From positions 135,799 to 199,798 of the forward strand of contig JAVSML010024629.1 in assembly GCA_038503035.1 (NCBI GenBank): a DNA stretch of 64,000 nt, given 5' to 3'. This document shows positions 11,417 through 21,917 of this stretch, one piece after another (the stretch's first letter is position 1; each line of letters begins with the position of its first letter). Source of the DNA: Crocodylus rhombifer (Eukaryota > Chordata > Crocodylia > Crocodylidae). The notes under the pieces were generated by a model. That model was given only the letters and a program-made list of their open reading frames with translations. It ran no database searches and had not been told where the DNA came from. A program made the position numbers and the translations under genes.

Positions 11417-13990
11417 TTAGTGGTCACCCCTGATAAACTTATAGGTGGCCATCAGATCACCCCTGAGCCTGCGCTTTTCCAGGCTAAAGAGTCCCATGGC
11501 TCTCAGCCTGTCATCGTAAGATCTGTTTTCCTGACCTCTGATCATGCGCGTGGCTCTCCTCTGGACTCTCTCAAGCTTCTCCACATCCTTTTTGAATTGT
11601 GGAGCCCAAAACTGGACGCAGTACTCCAGCTGCGGCCTCACCAAGGCCGAGTACAAGGGGAGAATGACGTCCCGGGATTTGCTCGAGAAGCATCTATGAA
11701 TGCACGCCAGCATTTTGGTCGCTTTACTAGCCGCAGCATCGCATTGCAGGCTCATGTTCATCTTGTGGTAAATGATGACCCCCAAGTCTCTTTCTTCTGT
11801 AGTGCTAACCAACGTAGCACTGCCGAGCCTATAAGGATGCTGCAGGTTTTTCCTCCCAAGGTGGAGAACCTTGCATTTATCGGTGTTAAACACCATGAGG
11901 TTCTCGTCTGCCCATTTGCTGAGCTTGTCCAGGTCAGCCTGGATCACCCGCCTGTCTTCTGGCGTGGATGCTTTGCCCCAAAGTTTGGTGTCATCGGCGA
12001 ACTTGGCCAGTCCACTCCTGACTCCAATGTCCACATCGTTAATGAAGATGTTGAACAGGATGGGTCCAAGGACAGAGCCTTGAGGGACCCCGCTGGTCAC
12101 AGGGCACCATGATGAGTGACTGCCATCAATCACAACCCTCTGGGTCCGACCACGAAGCCAATTTCCCAGCCAGCGGATCGTGGTGGAGCCAAGGCCACAA
12201 CTGGGCAGTTTGGCCAAGAGGTGATCATGGGATACCAGATCAAAAGCTTTTTTGAAGTCAAGATATATGACAATCTCTTCTCCCTTGTCCAGGTGATAGG
12301 TCACCTGGTCATAGAAGGAAATGAGATTGGTCAAACAACACCTACCCGCAACAAACCCGTGCTGGCTGTCCCTTAGAATGTTAGCCTGGGCCAGTCCCTC
12401 AAGGATGGCCTCCTTAATAAACTTTTCTAAGATCTTCCCCAGGATAGAAGTCAGGCTAATGGGCCTGTAGTTAGCCGGATCCACTCTCCTCCCTTTCTTG
12501 AAGATCAGCACCACATTGGCCTTCTTCCAGTCTTCGGGCACTACACCAGAGCACCAGGAGTTTTCAAAGATCCGTGCCAGGGGCTGGGCTATGACGCTCG
12601 CCAGCTCCTTGAGTACCCTGGGGTGCAGATTGTCAGGGCCAGCTGACTTGAAGGTATCCAGCTTCTCAAGGTGTTCCTTCACAAGGTCAGCATTGATGGA
12701 GGGTAGGGGATCCCCCTCACCCAGATTTCCCTGTCCCATAGCAGGCATGGGTGTCCCGTGTGACTGATGAAAGACTGACGCAAAGTACCTATTTAATAGG
12801 TTGGCTTTTTCCTGGGCGTCAGTTGTCAGTTGCCCCATCTGGTTTAGCAGGGGTCCAACATTGCCCTTGCTTTTCCTCCGGCTCCCCACATATCTGAAAA
12901 AGGACTTTTTGTTGTCCTTGATGCCTGAAGCTAGTTGGAGTTCAGTTGCAGCCTTGGCTTTCCTGGTTTGCTCCCTGCAGGACCGGACCAGCGCGGAGTA
13001 ATCCTCCTTGGAGGTGAATCCCATCCTCCATCCTTTGTAGGCTTTCCTTTTTAGCCACAGTAGGTCTGCTAGGTCTCTGGAGAGCCAGGGGGGCTGCTGT
13101 GCCTTCTTGCTGCCTTTCCTCCATGTTGGAATAGATTTAGCTTGTGCACTGAGGATCGCTTCCTTGAGAAGCAACCACTCTTCTTGAACTCCCATCTCCC
13201 TGGGGTCATGGTCCCTGAGGGCCTGACTGACTAGCCTCTTGAGCTTGTCAAAGTCGGCTTTTCTGAAGTCAAGGACTTCTGTGTTGCTGACTGACTTGCC
13301 AGCTTTACGGCGGATGGTGAAGGTGATCAGCTCGTGGTCGCCGTCACCCAACTTCCCATCAATCACTAGGTCGCCAATTAGGTCATCCCCCGTAGCCAGT
13401 ACCAGGTCAAGCAGCGCTTTGCCTCTCATTGGCCCATAGACTTCTTGGGTCAGGTAGAGGTCATCCACGCATGAGAGAAAGCTTTGCGACCGCTCAGATT
13501 TAGCTGAGTGATCTTCCCACGAGATGTCCGGGTAATTGAAGTCACCCATGACAACCAAGGTCCTGGAGCAAGCGGCCTCAGTCAGTTCCCGGGCGAACTC
13601 TTGGTCAAGCTCAGGACTTTGAGTGGGAGGTCTATAGTAGACTCCCACCGTTGTGTCCCCTGTGCCGAATTCCCCACGAATTTTTACCCAGAGGGTCTCT
13701 AGCTGTCCATGCCGGTCGCCAACATCAGCTTGCAGGGACATGTAGCTTTCCTTCACATAGAGAGCTACACCCCCGCCCCTTTTGTCAACACGATCCCTCC
13801 TGTACAGGGTATAGCCCTCTATACCTGTGGTCCAGTCATGGGTGGAGTCCCACCAGGTCTCCGTTATCCCAATGACATCATATTTCTTTGCACTGAGCAG
13901 GAGGACGAGCTCGTCCTGCTTGTTGCCCAGGCTCCTGGCATTAGTGTACAGGCAGGCAAGTGTGCCCTTGGGGGCTCTTGCCTTGCCCAC
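11417..13990 (-). CDS. CR1 ORF2: endonuclease plus reverse transcriptase, open over 857 codons
   Basis: ORF2 of CR1 element A. Residues about 11-230 form the APE-type endonuclease: TNARSLGNKQDE near 16, ITETWWD near 42, VVMGDFNYPDISWE near 147 and LGDGDHE near 214. Other CR1 copies have SDH at that last motif; here it is GDH, so Ser is lost but Asp and His remain. The reverse transcriptase follows: motif A YLDFKKAFD (576-584), [10 protein letters not shown] (634-643) and the catalytic FADD (664-667). The frame stops after ...FIRGDH with TAA. Related copies have CAG there and continue about 75 more residues, so the C-terminus is lost to a recent nonsense change. The ATG lies about 130 bases after ORF1. 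In the cell this protein nicks DNA and copies CR1 RNA into it; whether this copy is expressed is unknown. Confidence 0.9.
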   Translation of the reverse strand: MGKARAPKGTLACLYTNARSLGNKQDELVLLLSAKKYDVIGITETWWDSTHDWTTGIEGYTLYRRDRVDKRGGGVALYVKESYMSLQADVGDRHGQLETLWVKIRGEFGTGDTTVGVYYRPPTQSPELDQEFARELTEAACSRTLVVMGDFNYPDISWEDHSAKSERSQSFLSCVDDLYLTQEVYGPMRGKALLDLVLATGDDLIGDLVIDGKLGDGDHELITFTIRRKAGKSVSNTEVLDFRKADFDKLKRLVSQALRDHDPREMGVQEEWLLLKEAILSAQAKSIPTWRKGSKKAQQPPWLSRDLADLLWLKRKAYKGWRMGFTSKEDYSALVRSCREQTRKAKAATELQLASGIKDNKKSFFRYVGSRRKSKGNVGPLLNQMGQLTTDAQEKANLLNRYFASVFHQSHGTPMPAMGQGNLGEGDPLPSINADLVKEHLEKLDTFKSAGPDNLHPRVLKELASVIAQPLARIFENSWCSGVVPEDWKKANVVLIFKKGRRVDPANYRPISLTSILGKILEKFIKEAILEGLAQANILRDSQHGFVAGRCCLTNLISFYDQVTYHLDKGEEIVIYLDFKKAFDLVSHDHLLAKLPSCGLGSTTIRWLGNWLRGRTQRVVIDGSHSSWCPVTSGVPQGSVLGPILFNIFINDVDIGVRSGLAKFADDTKLWGKASTPEDRRVIQADLDKLSKWADENLMVFNTDKCKVLHLGRKNLQHPYRLGSATLVSTTEERDLGVIIYHKMNMSLQCDAAASKATKMLACIHRCFSSKSRDVILPLYSALVRPQLEYCVQFWAPQFKKDVEKLERVQRRATRMIRGQENRSYDDRLRAMGLFSLEKRRLRGDLMATYKFIRGDH

Positions 13991-14468
13991 AGATTGTGCC
14001 AGGGCTGGGGCAGGGGTGAGCTCCCTTAAGTGCCCCCTTAAGTGCCTTGGTCCGCTGGCTTTGCAAGGGCCGTTCAGCGGGCCAGCAGGGGCAGTAGTCC
14101 CCCCATCCCCCAGCGGGCTTAGTTTAAAGCCCGGTGGAGCAGGTCAGCCAGCCTGGCTGAGAAGAGCCTCCTCCCCAGGGGAGAGAGGTGGAGGCCATCT
14201 CTTCCCAGCAGCTCGCTGCCTCTCTCTCCAAAGAGCAGGCTGTGGTCATGGAAGCCAAAGCCTTCCCAATAACACCAGCGCCGCAGTCTTTGGTTCACCG
14301 CGTGGATCCTCCTCTCCCTCCTCAGCCCATAGCCCGAGACTGGGACGATCGAGGAAAACACCACCTGAGCTCCCAGACCTCTAAGCCCCGCTCCCAACTC
14401 CCTGTAGCGCCTCATGACCTGGCTGGGGGTGCTCCGAGCCGTGTCATTGGTGCCCACATGAATAAGGA

Positions 14469-15530
14469 TGCCCACACAGTCAAACGGGTCGCTAACTGGT
14501 TGGAGGGCCGCACCCAGAGGGTGGTAGTGGATGGGTTCTTCTCGACCTGGAAGGACGTGGGCAGTGGGGTTCTGCAGGGCTCGGTCCTCGGGCCCGCACT
14601 GTTCAACATCTTCATCAGTGACTTGGATGACGGGGTAGAAAGCACCCTGTTCAAGTTTGCTGATGGCACTAAGATGTGGGGGGGATGTGGGTGCACTAGG
14701 CTACAAACTGACCTTGACAGGTTGCAACGGTGGGCGGATGAGAATAGGATGGGGTTTAACACTGATAAGTGTAAGGTGTTGCACATGGGGAGGAAGAACC
14801 GGCACCACACTTACAGGTTGGGGAACTCCCCTCTTGCCAGCACGGAGACGGAAAAGGATCTTGGAGTCGTCACTGACTCCACGATGAACATGGGCCAGCA
14901 GTGTGGGGAGGCAGTCAAGAAGGCCAACCGTACCCTGTCATGCATCCACAGATGCATCTCGAGCAGGTCCAGGGAGGTGATCCTCCCCCTCTATGCGGCA
15001 CTGGTCAGGCCGCAGCTGGAGTACTGCGTCCAGTTCTGGGCGCCACACTTCAAGAGGGACGTGGACGATATGGAAAGAGTCCAGAGGAGGGCCACTCGTA
15101 TGATCAGGGGTCAGCAGGGCAGGCCTTATGAGGAGAGGCTACGGGACCTGAACCTGTTTAGCCTCCACAAGAGAAGGTTAAGGGGGGACCTTGTGGCCTG
15201 CTACAAACTGGTCAGGGGGGATCAGCAGGTATTGGGGGAGTCCCTGTTCCCCCGTGTGCTGCCAGGAGTGACCAGGAATAACGGTCACAAGCTGGCGGAG
15301 GGTAGGTTCAGATTAGATATTAGGAGGCGCTACTTCACAGTCAGGGCGGCTAGGGCCTGGAACCAGCTTCCAGGGGAAGTGGTGCAGGCTCCTAGCCTGG
15401 GGATTTTTAAAAGGAAGTTAGATGAGCACCTTGCCGGGGTCATCTGACCCCGGTGCTCTTTCCTGCCAAGGCAGGGGGTCGGACTAGATGATCTACCTAG
15501 GTCCCTTCCGACTCTAGCTACTATGAAACT
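14469..15530 (+). mobile_element. CR1 element C, 5'-truncated, inserted in the ORF1 of element A
   Basis: A plus-strand CR1 of about 1.06 kb, truncated inside the reverse transcriptase region and ending in the standard CR1 3' block followed by CTACTATGAAACT. ATAAGGA lies directly before it (14462-14468) and directly after it (15531-15537). Removing one copy restores the reading ...ATGCTCCTTATTCATGTGGG of the ORF1 it interrupts. This gives exact insertion boundaries. Confidence 0.9.
14480..15447 (+). pseudogene. CR1 element C ORF2 C-terminal part (open)
   Basis: An open frame covering the second half of the CR1 reverse transcriptase and the C-terminal region. VANWLEGRTQRVVVDG is followed by [20 protein letters not shown] and FADGTKMWG. 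The catalytic FADD is changed to FADG, so the second catalytic Asp is lost. The frame ends with ...KLDEHLAGVI and a stop, showing the full CR1 C-terminus missing from ORF2 of element A. There is no start of its own; the frame runs on from host sequence. It is a dead fragment that happens to be open. Confidence 0.85.
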
Positions 15531-15741
15531 ATAAGGAGCATGGGGTAGTGGTCTGTGGGCCGGAGGAGCTGCGGGATCCTCTCCGCAATGTCTCGGATGC
15601 AGGCCCCCGGGAAGCAGCAGACTTCCCGGGCTAAGGGGTCGGGGCAGCAGATTGCCCCCTCAGTGCCCCGCAGGATGGAGTCTCCCACAACAAACACCTT
15701 ACGCTTTGTCTTGGGGAGAGCGGGGCCAGTAGCTGCAGTCA

Positions 15742-15948
15742 AGTTTAGAACCATTCGACCTTGTTGTCCCTTGGGGCGCTCTGGTGAACAAACATTCCCT
15801 CAGATCCTGGTGGACACCCCTTATAAACTTATAGGTGGCCATCAGATCACCCCTGAGCCTGTGCTTTCCCAGGCTGAAGAGTCCCATAGCTCTCAGTCTG
15901 TCATCATAAAGTCTGTTTTCCTGACCTCTGATCATGTGTATGGCTCTT
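15742..15948 (-). mobile_element. CR1 element B, 5' part
   Basis: Continuation of the CR1 B fragment at 10859-11108, beyond the inserted element A. In minus orientation it encodes the ORF2 C-terminal block (RGQENRLYDDRLRAMGLFSL is recognisable) and is 5'-truncated at about 15948, where it abuts the 3' end of an older CR1. Confidence 0.8.
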
Positions 15949-18290
15949 CTCATAGAGAAGTACAGCTGGAAAAGACCTCCAGAAGTCATCTAGTCTGACC
16001 CCCTGCCTGAGACACAATTATCCCTATCCAAACCATCCTATGCAAATTCATAATCTAAACTCTTCATCAAACTACTGTCAATTCTTATACAACACAAGAC
16101 TTAACACCCTAGCTTGCCACAGGTAAAACAGGGGAACCACAGTAGCCAACATCCTGCTTCTATAAAAGGTTGTTAATGTATGCTGAACCTAAATTTTCCC
16201 TGTTAAAGCTTGAAACCAATGTTCCATTCCTATCCCCTACAGCCACAGAGAAAAACTCAAAGTCACCCTCTGTCTAATCATGCTTCAGGTATTTAAAGAC
16301 TGTCAACATATTTCCCCCCTACCCCCTCAGTTTCCTCTTCTCCAAGCTAAATAACCCTAGCTCTTTCAGCCTTTCCTCATAAGTCATGCTTCCCAGGCCC
16401 CTAACCAGTTTTGTCATTCTGCCATGGACTCTTTCCAATCTGTCTACATTCTTCTTGGAGTGCGAGATCGGGATCCAAAACTGGACACACTACTCCAAGT
16501 GAGGCTACACCAGTGATGAAAACAGCAAAAGAATCACTTCTCTTGATTTGCAAGTCATAGTCATGTTAATACAAACTAGTCTACTGTTGGTTTTCTTTGC
16601 AACAAAAACACACTGTTGGCTCATATTCAGCTTATGGTCCACTGTAACCCCCAGGCCCTGCAATAATTCCATGTCAAGTTCAGACTTTGCACTTATCCCT
16701 GTTGAATTTCATCTGGTCAACCATGGACCACTTCTCTAGTTTATCCTGGTCATTCTTACCCTACACCTTCTGCAGTTCCTCCAACTTGGCATCATCTGCA
16801 AATCTGCTAAGTATGCATTCAATCCCATCGCCAAAACCTGAAGATGTTAAATAATAACGGACCCAGCACAGAGCCCTGGAGAACCCTACTTGATTTCTCC
16901 CTCCAACTACATAGAGCCACTGATGACTACTTATTGAGCAGAAGGATTCAACCTTATATCCACCTTACAATACTTTCATCGAGTCTGTATTTCCTTTGCT
17001 TGTTAATGAGAATGCCCTGGCAGACTGTGTCAAAAGCCTTGCTAAAGTCATTGCTATTGCTAAAGTCCATTGATCTTTCCCCACCCACAGAGTCTGTCAC
17101 CTTATAGAAGGAAATCAAATTGATCAACCATGACTTGCTCTTGGTTAATCCATGCTGGCTGTTCTTTATCACCTTGTTCTCTGTAGGTGCTTTATGATAG
17201 ATTCCCTGAGGACCTGGCTCCATGATCTTTCCAGGTACTAAGGTCAGAATGACTGGTCTATAAATTCCCCAGATCTTCCTTTTCCTCTTTCCTAAAGATG
17301 GGCACTAAAATTGCCCTTTTACAATCACCTGGGATCTCATTTGATCTCCACAAGTTCTCAAAGAAGATAGCCAATGGCTCTGATATTGTCTCAGCTAATT
17401 CCTTCAGTACCTTACAGTGAATCCGACACAGCAACTTGAAAGCATCTATCTTCTTTAAGTACAGTATAACCTCATGAATCCAGCATGCTTGGGACTGAAC
17501 ACCTGCCAGAAATGTGAAAATTTGGGATTTTTGGAACCTGAGTGGCAGCCGGTCACATGGAGCAGGGTGGTGGATGGCAGCAGCAGCCACCGTATGGAAA
17601 CTTTCCCTCCCACTGCTGTGGGACCGGACACCGCTACTTCCCGATGGAGCATAGTTTTAAGAAGTGCCGGATTTTCAATAATCCTGGATTTCTGATATCC
17701 AGATTTAAGAGGTTATACTGCAATTCCTAATCTGTTCTACCACTACTAGAATGCTTTCTGTATTTTGTAAGAGAAACAACAAAGAAACCACAGTTCCATT
17801 ACTTCTGACACACTTACAGAATTTCTTTTACATCCCTTGCATCTCGTATCATGCCTCAACCTTACAGATTTTCTCCTGGAGTTCCCATCCAATACTCTTA
17901 TACCCTTCCTTAGTAATATGGAAAATTGGGAAATAGTTGCCATTTTTTGTTTTGTGCTCCGAGTTTCAACTCATTGTCTAGCCAAGCTGCTATCTTGTTA
18001 TGCTTCCCATACTTCCTTCGCATCAGGATAACGTTCTTGTGTCTATAATACAGCCTCCTTAAATGCAGCCAGTTCTGTACTCCTTCCCCCCTTCCCCCAC
18101 CCCATGCTTGCCTCCTAGGGGATCTTGTTCACCAGTAACCTAAGTCTGTTCAAGTGTGGATTTTCTTAAGTACAGTGAGTTTATTCTGCTGCTCTCCTTC
18201 CTTCCTTCCTTTAGAATATATTTCATGGTCACTGTCATCCAAGACGGAAGAAAGATGCAAATCAAACCTCAAATTCACTGATGATATGAG
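15949..18290 (-). mobile_element. Old CR1 element D, decayed, split by a Tigger-like element
   Basis: A diverged minus-strand CR1. The 3' end at 15949 reads ATAGAGAAGTACAGCTGGAA on the plus strand. Broken pieces of ORF2 follow: a reverse transcriptase tract at 16954-17223, and at 17258-17461 an upstream tract including VPIFRKEEKEDLGNL. After the insertion at 17462-17720 the CR1-like sequence continues (CCTTAGTAATATGGAAAAT near 17910, GGGATCTTGTTCACCAGTAA near 18119) to about 18290. Many stops and indels make it older than elements A to C. Confidence 0.75.
17462..17720. mobile_element. Tigger/pogo-like short element
   Basis: About 259 bases with terminal inverted repeats CAGTATAACCTCATGAATCC (left) and, reversed, CAGTATAACCTCTTAAATCT (right). 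TA precedes the left end, as expected for pogo-type insertion; the matching TA on the right has become CA. It interrupts CR1 D. No transposase is encoded. Confidence 0.7.
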
Positions 18291-21033
18291 GTTAAGATGA
18301 CTACTGAGTATAAATGTATCCTACATTACATAATGATGTGGAAAACAGATTGCCAAACAATTCAGGGCGTTCCCTGGACCACCTCCCATGGAACTTCTTT
18401 GTAAGGAGGCCCTGAAACGTTTTAAGGTTATCCAGTATGAACAAAGCAGCTGAGGGCTAATAATTGTATGCAGTAGCAGACAATAAGGCCAGAGGAGTTG
18501 GCCGATACACAGGCAGATACACTATGGGTTTTTCCATTCAGACTTGTGAAGGAGCTTTTCATGTGATGGCTGAATTCTTTTAATGTGATTCCTTAGAAGA
18601 CCTTAACTCTGCACCTTGCTAGCTCTTTATAAAGAGCTAACAAACAAGACTGGATTACAAGTGAGCCATCAAAACTGAATATTTGAAGAGGGCCTCTAAA
18701 GAAGGGAAATCCATGGAACTTGAGACTTTTCTGAAGCGCAGGATACTCAGTCAAATACGGAGTCTTTACACATGCTCTGGGATGGTGGGGGACCCTTAAT
18801 TAGAGGGGCTCCGAGAACTGCCCGCAGCATCACATGCATTCAGCATCCTGCGCTTCAAAATGTTTGCAGGGGTGCTTTAACTAAAGCTAGAGCAGGCATA
18901 GATCTGGTCTCATCAGCTAGGCATATTCTTAAAGTGGAAATGAATTTAAATTAGATGCAAAGGTAATTAGGCACCTAATTTGCCACTGATTTAAACCAAT
19001 TTCGATCTCATTTTTGTGGAATAAAACTTGACTGCAAATATTTTGAATTGCAAAAAAGGTACAATGTTGGACCTTGGCCTTTTGATATTCTTTGCAGGAA
19101 TCACTCATTAAGAATTAGATGTTAAATTAGGAATCCACATCAGCAGGAAGTTATTTAGTATTCCTCTTCTCCTCCCCCACCACATGCTATGCATTTAAAG
19201 CATACGGTTTGTGATGAAAAGTTTCACATATGGATACATGTGTTGTAAACAAAAAAATTGACCATACTTTTAGTCTACTATTCACAGCCCAGGGCTGTGT
19301 TTACAGTACGTTTCAGCTTCTCCTTTTTGAATAAACTCTTTGTTTCCACAGCAAATGTAAGAAAAGTACCAAATTCTAATAGAGTTAAACACACAGAACT
19401 TTTCATTCATTACCAAACATATCCCTTAAATTCAGTGCCCTTTGAGTGCCCCAGTTAGCACTGAATGTGCTATGAAGTGCTAAAATTGATCTGCAAAGGA
19501 AATGAGGTTAAAGATGATGAATGTGTATAGCACATTGTACCATCTGAAGTCTGGATAAAAATAATGCTTTGAAACTTTCCAAACATGGCTCACCAGAAGT
19601 GGAGGATACAGCATGCATGCAATTTAAAAGAACAGGCTTTCTGGCCAAAAGAGGATTACTTCAGAAATCCTCAAGGCGAATAAAGGATTCAAATCAAGGA
19701 ACTTTTAGAGAGACCGAGGATTAAAAACTATCCGAGTGGCTGGTAGTCACCACAATAAAGAGTAAAAAAATGTTAGTTTCTTTTTTCTAAAAGTATTTCC
19801 AGATTGGATGGGAATATACACCTTACCATCCTGAATTGAATAAAATACTAAAAATTAGCTACCAGTAAAGGAAAAAGAGGACAAACATGTCAGAGATGCA
19901 ATACTGATTTGCATTACTTTCCTGCACGGACACAATTGCAAGCTTTGATGCAGAACAATTTTATGAGATAAAAACTTGCTTTGATCAATGATTAAAAGAT
20001 ATCAACATGGATATCCCTAGAAACTGATTAACAGATGCTGATCTGCTAGGTAATGCCACTCTTCTTCATTAGTGCCCTGGGACAAAGAGTCCAAAGGCAT
20101 GCAAAAGGTACGTTTTTTCAGATAAAGATATATTAAGAATATTCTCAATGTAAATAGAAAGAGACTGTCAGGCAGCATATGACAAAGTAGTTTTTTACAA
20201 TGAAAGCACATGCTTTTCTGACTGAATTAGTCTTTAAGGTGTTACCCTGTCCTACCTTCAATGAACATATAGCCATAGTTTGCAGAGAACAACACTGGCC
20301 AGAACATAGTAATTTAACAACGTAAAAACTTCTATCAGGGTATTTAAAGTTAAGTTTTAGATCAGTTTTAACATTTAGAAGATCTTCTACTTCCTGGTTC
20401 AAGGGTCTTTGGGTGTTCTTCTGACAAGGAAAAAGAAACATATCAGTTACAATTAAAAATAACTTTAAAAATGTCTGAGTGTTTATTCTTTGAAGTAAGT
20501 TTATTGACAAAACTATTACTCTTTAAAAGCAATCAAAGCCATTTCAGGATTCCAGAAGACTTAATGAGATGAGTATTAGTACACATAAAGAAAATATTTT
20601 CATCTGGTATATGGTCTCTCATTTCCTTAAGAGCTTTTTTAATGCAGATGTTCAGCAGAAGAAAAATGATGCTGCAGATCATATAGATCTGTGCTAATCT
20701 TTTCTTAGTGACTACCATCCAAAATTTGTAATGAGAAACATGTGTCATAGGCAAAGAGACTATTTTTTAATTTAAAAAAAAATCATCAATTGAAATTATG
20801 CTGAATACTATGAACATACAAAGTCTGCATTACTGAAAACTGGAAATTGTGGAAAGAGCCAACTTCACAGAAATAAACAGTCAAATTAATATTGCACATT
20901 AAGTGAGAGTTGTGCAAACACAATTAAGGAACTTAAAACTTCTCAATATAATTAGAACAACAGACAAACTTGACAGGATCAGTTTAAATACATTTTAATA
21001 CACTTTAAATGTAATTTATTAATTATATAATTT
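18291..21033. other. AT-rich unique DNA around an exon candidate
   Basis: No transposons are recognised. The only segment with clear coding character is the minus-strand exon at 20256-20420. A 73-codon minus frame just upstream (20533-20754) ends in TGA, followed by AATAAA about 50 bases on, but it has no clear splice context. Confidence 0.5.
20256..20420 (-). CDS. Candidate internal coding exon of an unidentified minus-strand gene
   Basis: The segment is bounded upstream by a good acceptor (TTTCTTTTTCCTTGTCAG) and downstream by a plausible donor (TTGAAG then GTAGGA). It is 165 nt, or 55 whole codons, open in one frame, with phase 0 at both ends. The translation begins KNTQRPLNQEVEDLLNVKTD and includes KYPDRSFYVVKLLCSGQCC, which reads like a folded protein rather than random AT-rich translation. 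I do not recognise the family. The orientation matches the first exon in the CpG island about 40 kb upstream, but a direct join is excluded: that exon ends in phase 2 and would read a stop here, so other exons must lie between if they share a gene. An unrelated gene or a pseudoexon cannot be ruled out. Confidence 0.45.
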
Positions 21034-21240
21034 AGCTGCCGGCAACCTTTTAAAGCTGCAGGCCAGACTGACCCAGTTTAGATCATAAGAAGGCAAGCAT
21101 TAAGACCCAGCTTTTCCCCAAGGCAGCACAGGGAGAGCAACTACTACCAAAGTTCCCACCACTACCCCATGACTGCAAGCCAGATCAAATGGCTCCACAG
21201 GCTACATCCAGCCTGTGGGCCACATGCTGCCAACCCTCGA
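21034..21240. mobile_element. hAT-like short element with near-perfect 8-base duplication
   Basis: The left end is AGCTGCCGGCAACC and the reversed right end is TCGAGGGTTGGCAGC. Flanks are TATAATTT (21026-21033) and TATAAATT (21241-21248), 7 of 8 identical, which fits an 8-base hAT target duplication. The inner CCAGCCTGTGGGCC block is typical of this class. It is noncoding. Confidence 0.6.
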
Positions 21241-21813
21241 TATAAATTCTACAATACACTGCACAATGCCTGACACCAAAATAATTTTAAAGGAAGTATT
21301 AAATTATTTACTATGAAGATGACAGTCAGTGTGGACTCCACCAAGGAGAATGGTCCCTTTGCACAAGAGACCAGTTTGACTAGTAAAGTTCACCAGGTCA
21401 TGCCTATGGCCTGTGTTTCCTTATATTCCCACAAGGGCATAAGAATAGGTAACCCATGAGCCTTCTTCAGGTCCCTCATAATTTAAAGTCAATTTTGCAC
21501 AGGGCTCCAAAAAGCAAGAATGAAGAACTAATGATAGAACCACAATGATAGCATTAAACTCTATCACAGTTACCACAAATTAAGTGCTCTCTCTCTTGTG
21601 TACATGGTCAAGGTTGATTTTGTTGGAAAGACCAGAATGTCTTTCCTAAACATTACAAGGAAAGTTTTATCTCTACTAGTCAAACAAATTGATGTACTGT
21701 TCTTTTGCTGGCTGTCACATTTAGTGTCTAATGTTTACCAAGGTTAGTAGGTTGCTCTAAAAAACAAAAGCTCTACTCTGTAGCCTGGTAGAATAAGCTT
21801 TGACTTTTGGGGG

Positions 21814-21837
21814 GAGAGAGGGAGAGAGAGAGAGAGA
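21814..21837. repeat. GA-rich microsatellite
   Basis: A simple (GA)n tract with one interruption. A shorter one lies at 41752-41765. Confidence 0.85.
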
Positions 21838-21917
21838 ATCACCAGCCAACTGATAACAGGCAGAAATGCACAATGTAATCTACACAGTTTGCTGAGCTGA
21901 TAGAAAGCTTGGCATTC

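Larger units (their letters stand above)
11109..15741 (-). mobile_element. CR1 element A, nearly full length apart from 5' truncation
   Basis: A minus-strand CR1 retrotransposon with 3' end at 11109, ORF2 at 11417-13990 and part of ORF1 upstream; its 5' truncation lies in ORF1 at 15741. It inserted into CR1 B (AGTT on both sides) and was itself hit by the plus-strand CR1 at 14469-15530. ORF2 is open over 857 codons, so A is much younger than neighbouring CR1s. CR1 elements transpose by target-primed reverse transcription, which explains the 5' truncation. Confidence 0.9.
14119..15741 (-). pseudogene. CR1 element A ORF1 (SGNH esterase domain), interrupted and 5'-truncated
   Basis: ORF1 of CR1 A carries the esterase-like domain known from CR1 ORF1 proteins. 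The upstream part (15741-15531) has the nucleophile block VVGDSILRGTEG. The downstream part (14468-14119) has IHVGTND and the C-terminal DGLHLSPLG, giving the Ser, Asn and Asp/His catalytic positions. The two parts would join at ...PMLLIHVGTND, but the plus-strand CR1 at 14469-15530 splits them. The N-terminus (zinc-finger and coiled-coil region in fuller copies) is missing through 5' truncation. It ends just before ORF2. Confidence 0.85.

Noticed and set aside
11258..14029. Plus-strand frames opposite the CR1 ORF2, the longest 284 codons
   Set aside because: Antisense shadows of the real minus-strand ORF2.
20533..20754. Minus frame ending in a stop followed by AATAAA
   Set aside because: It looks partly protein-like but lacks a convincing acceptor or donor and lies within the intron just upstream of the 20256-20420 exon; chance is the simpler reading.
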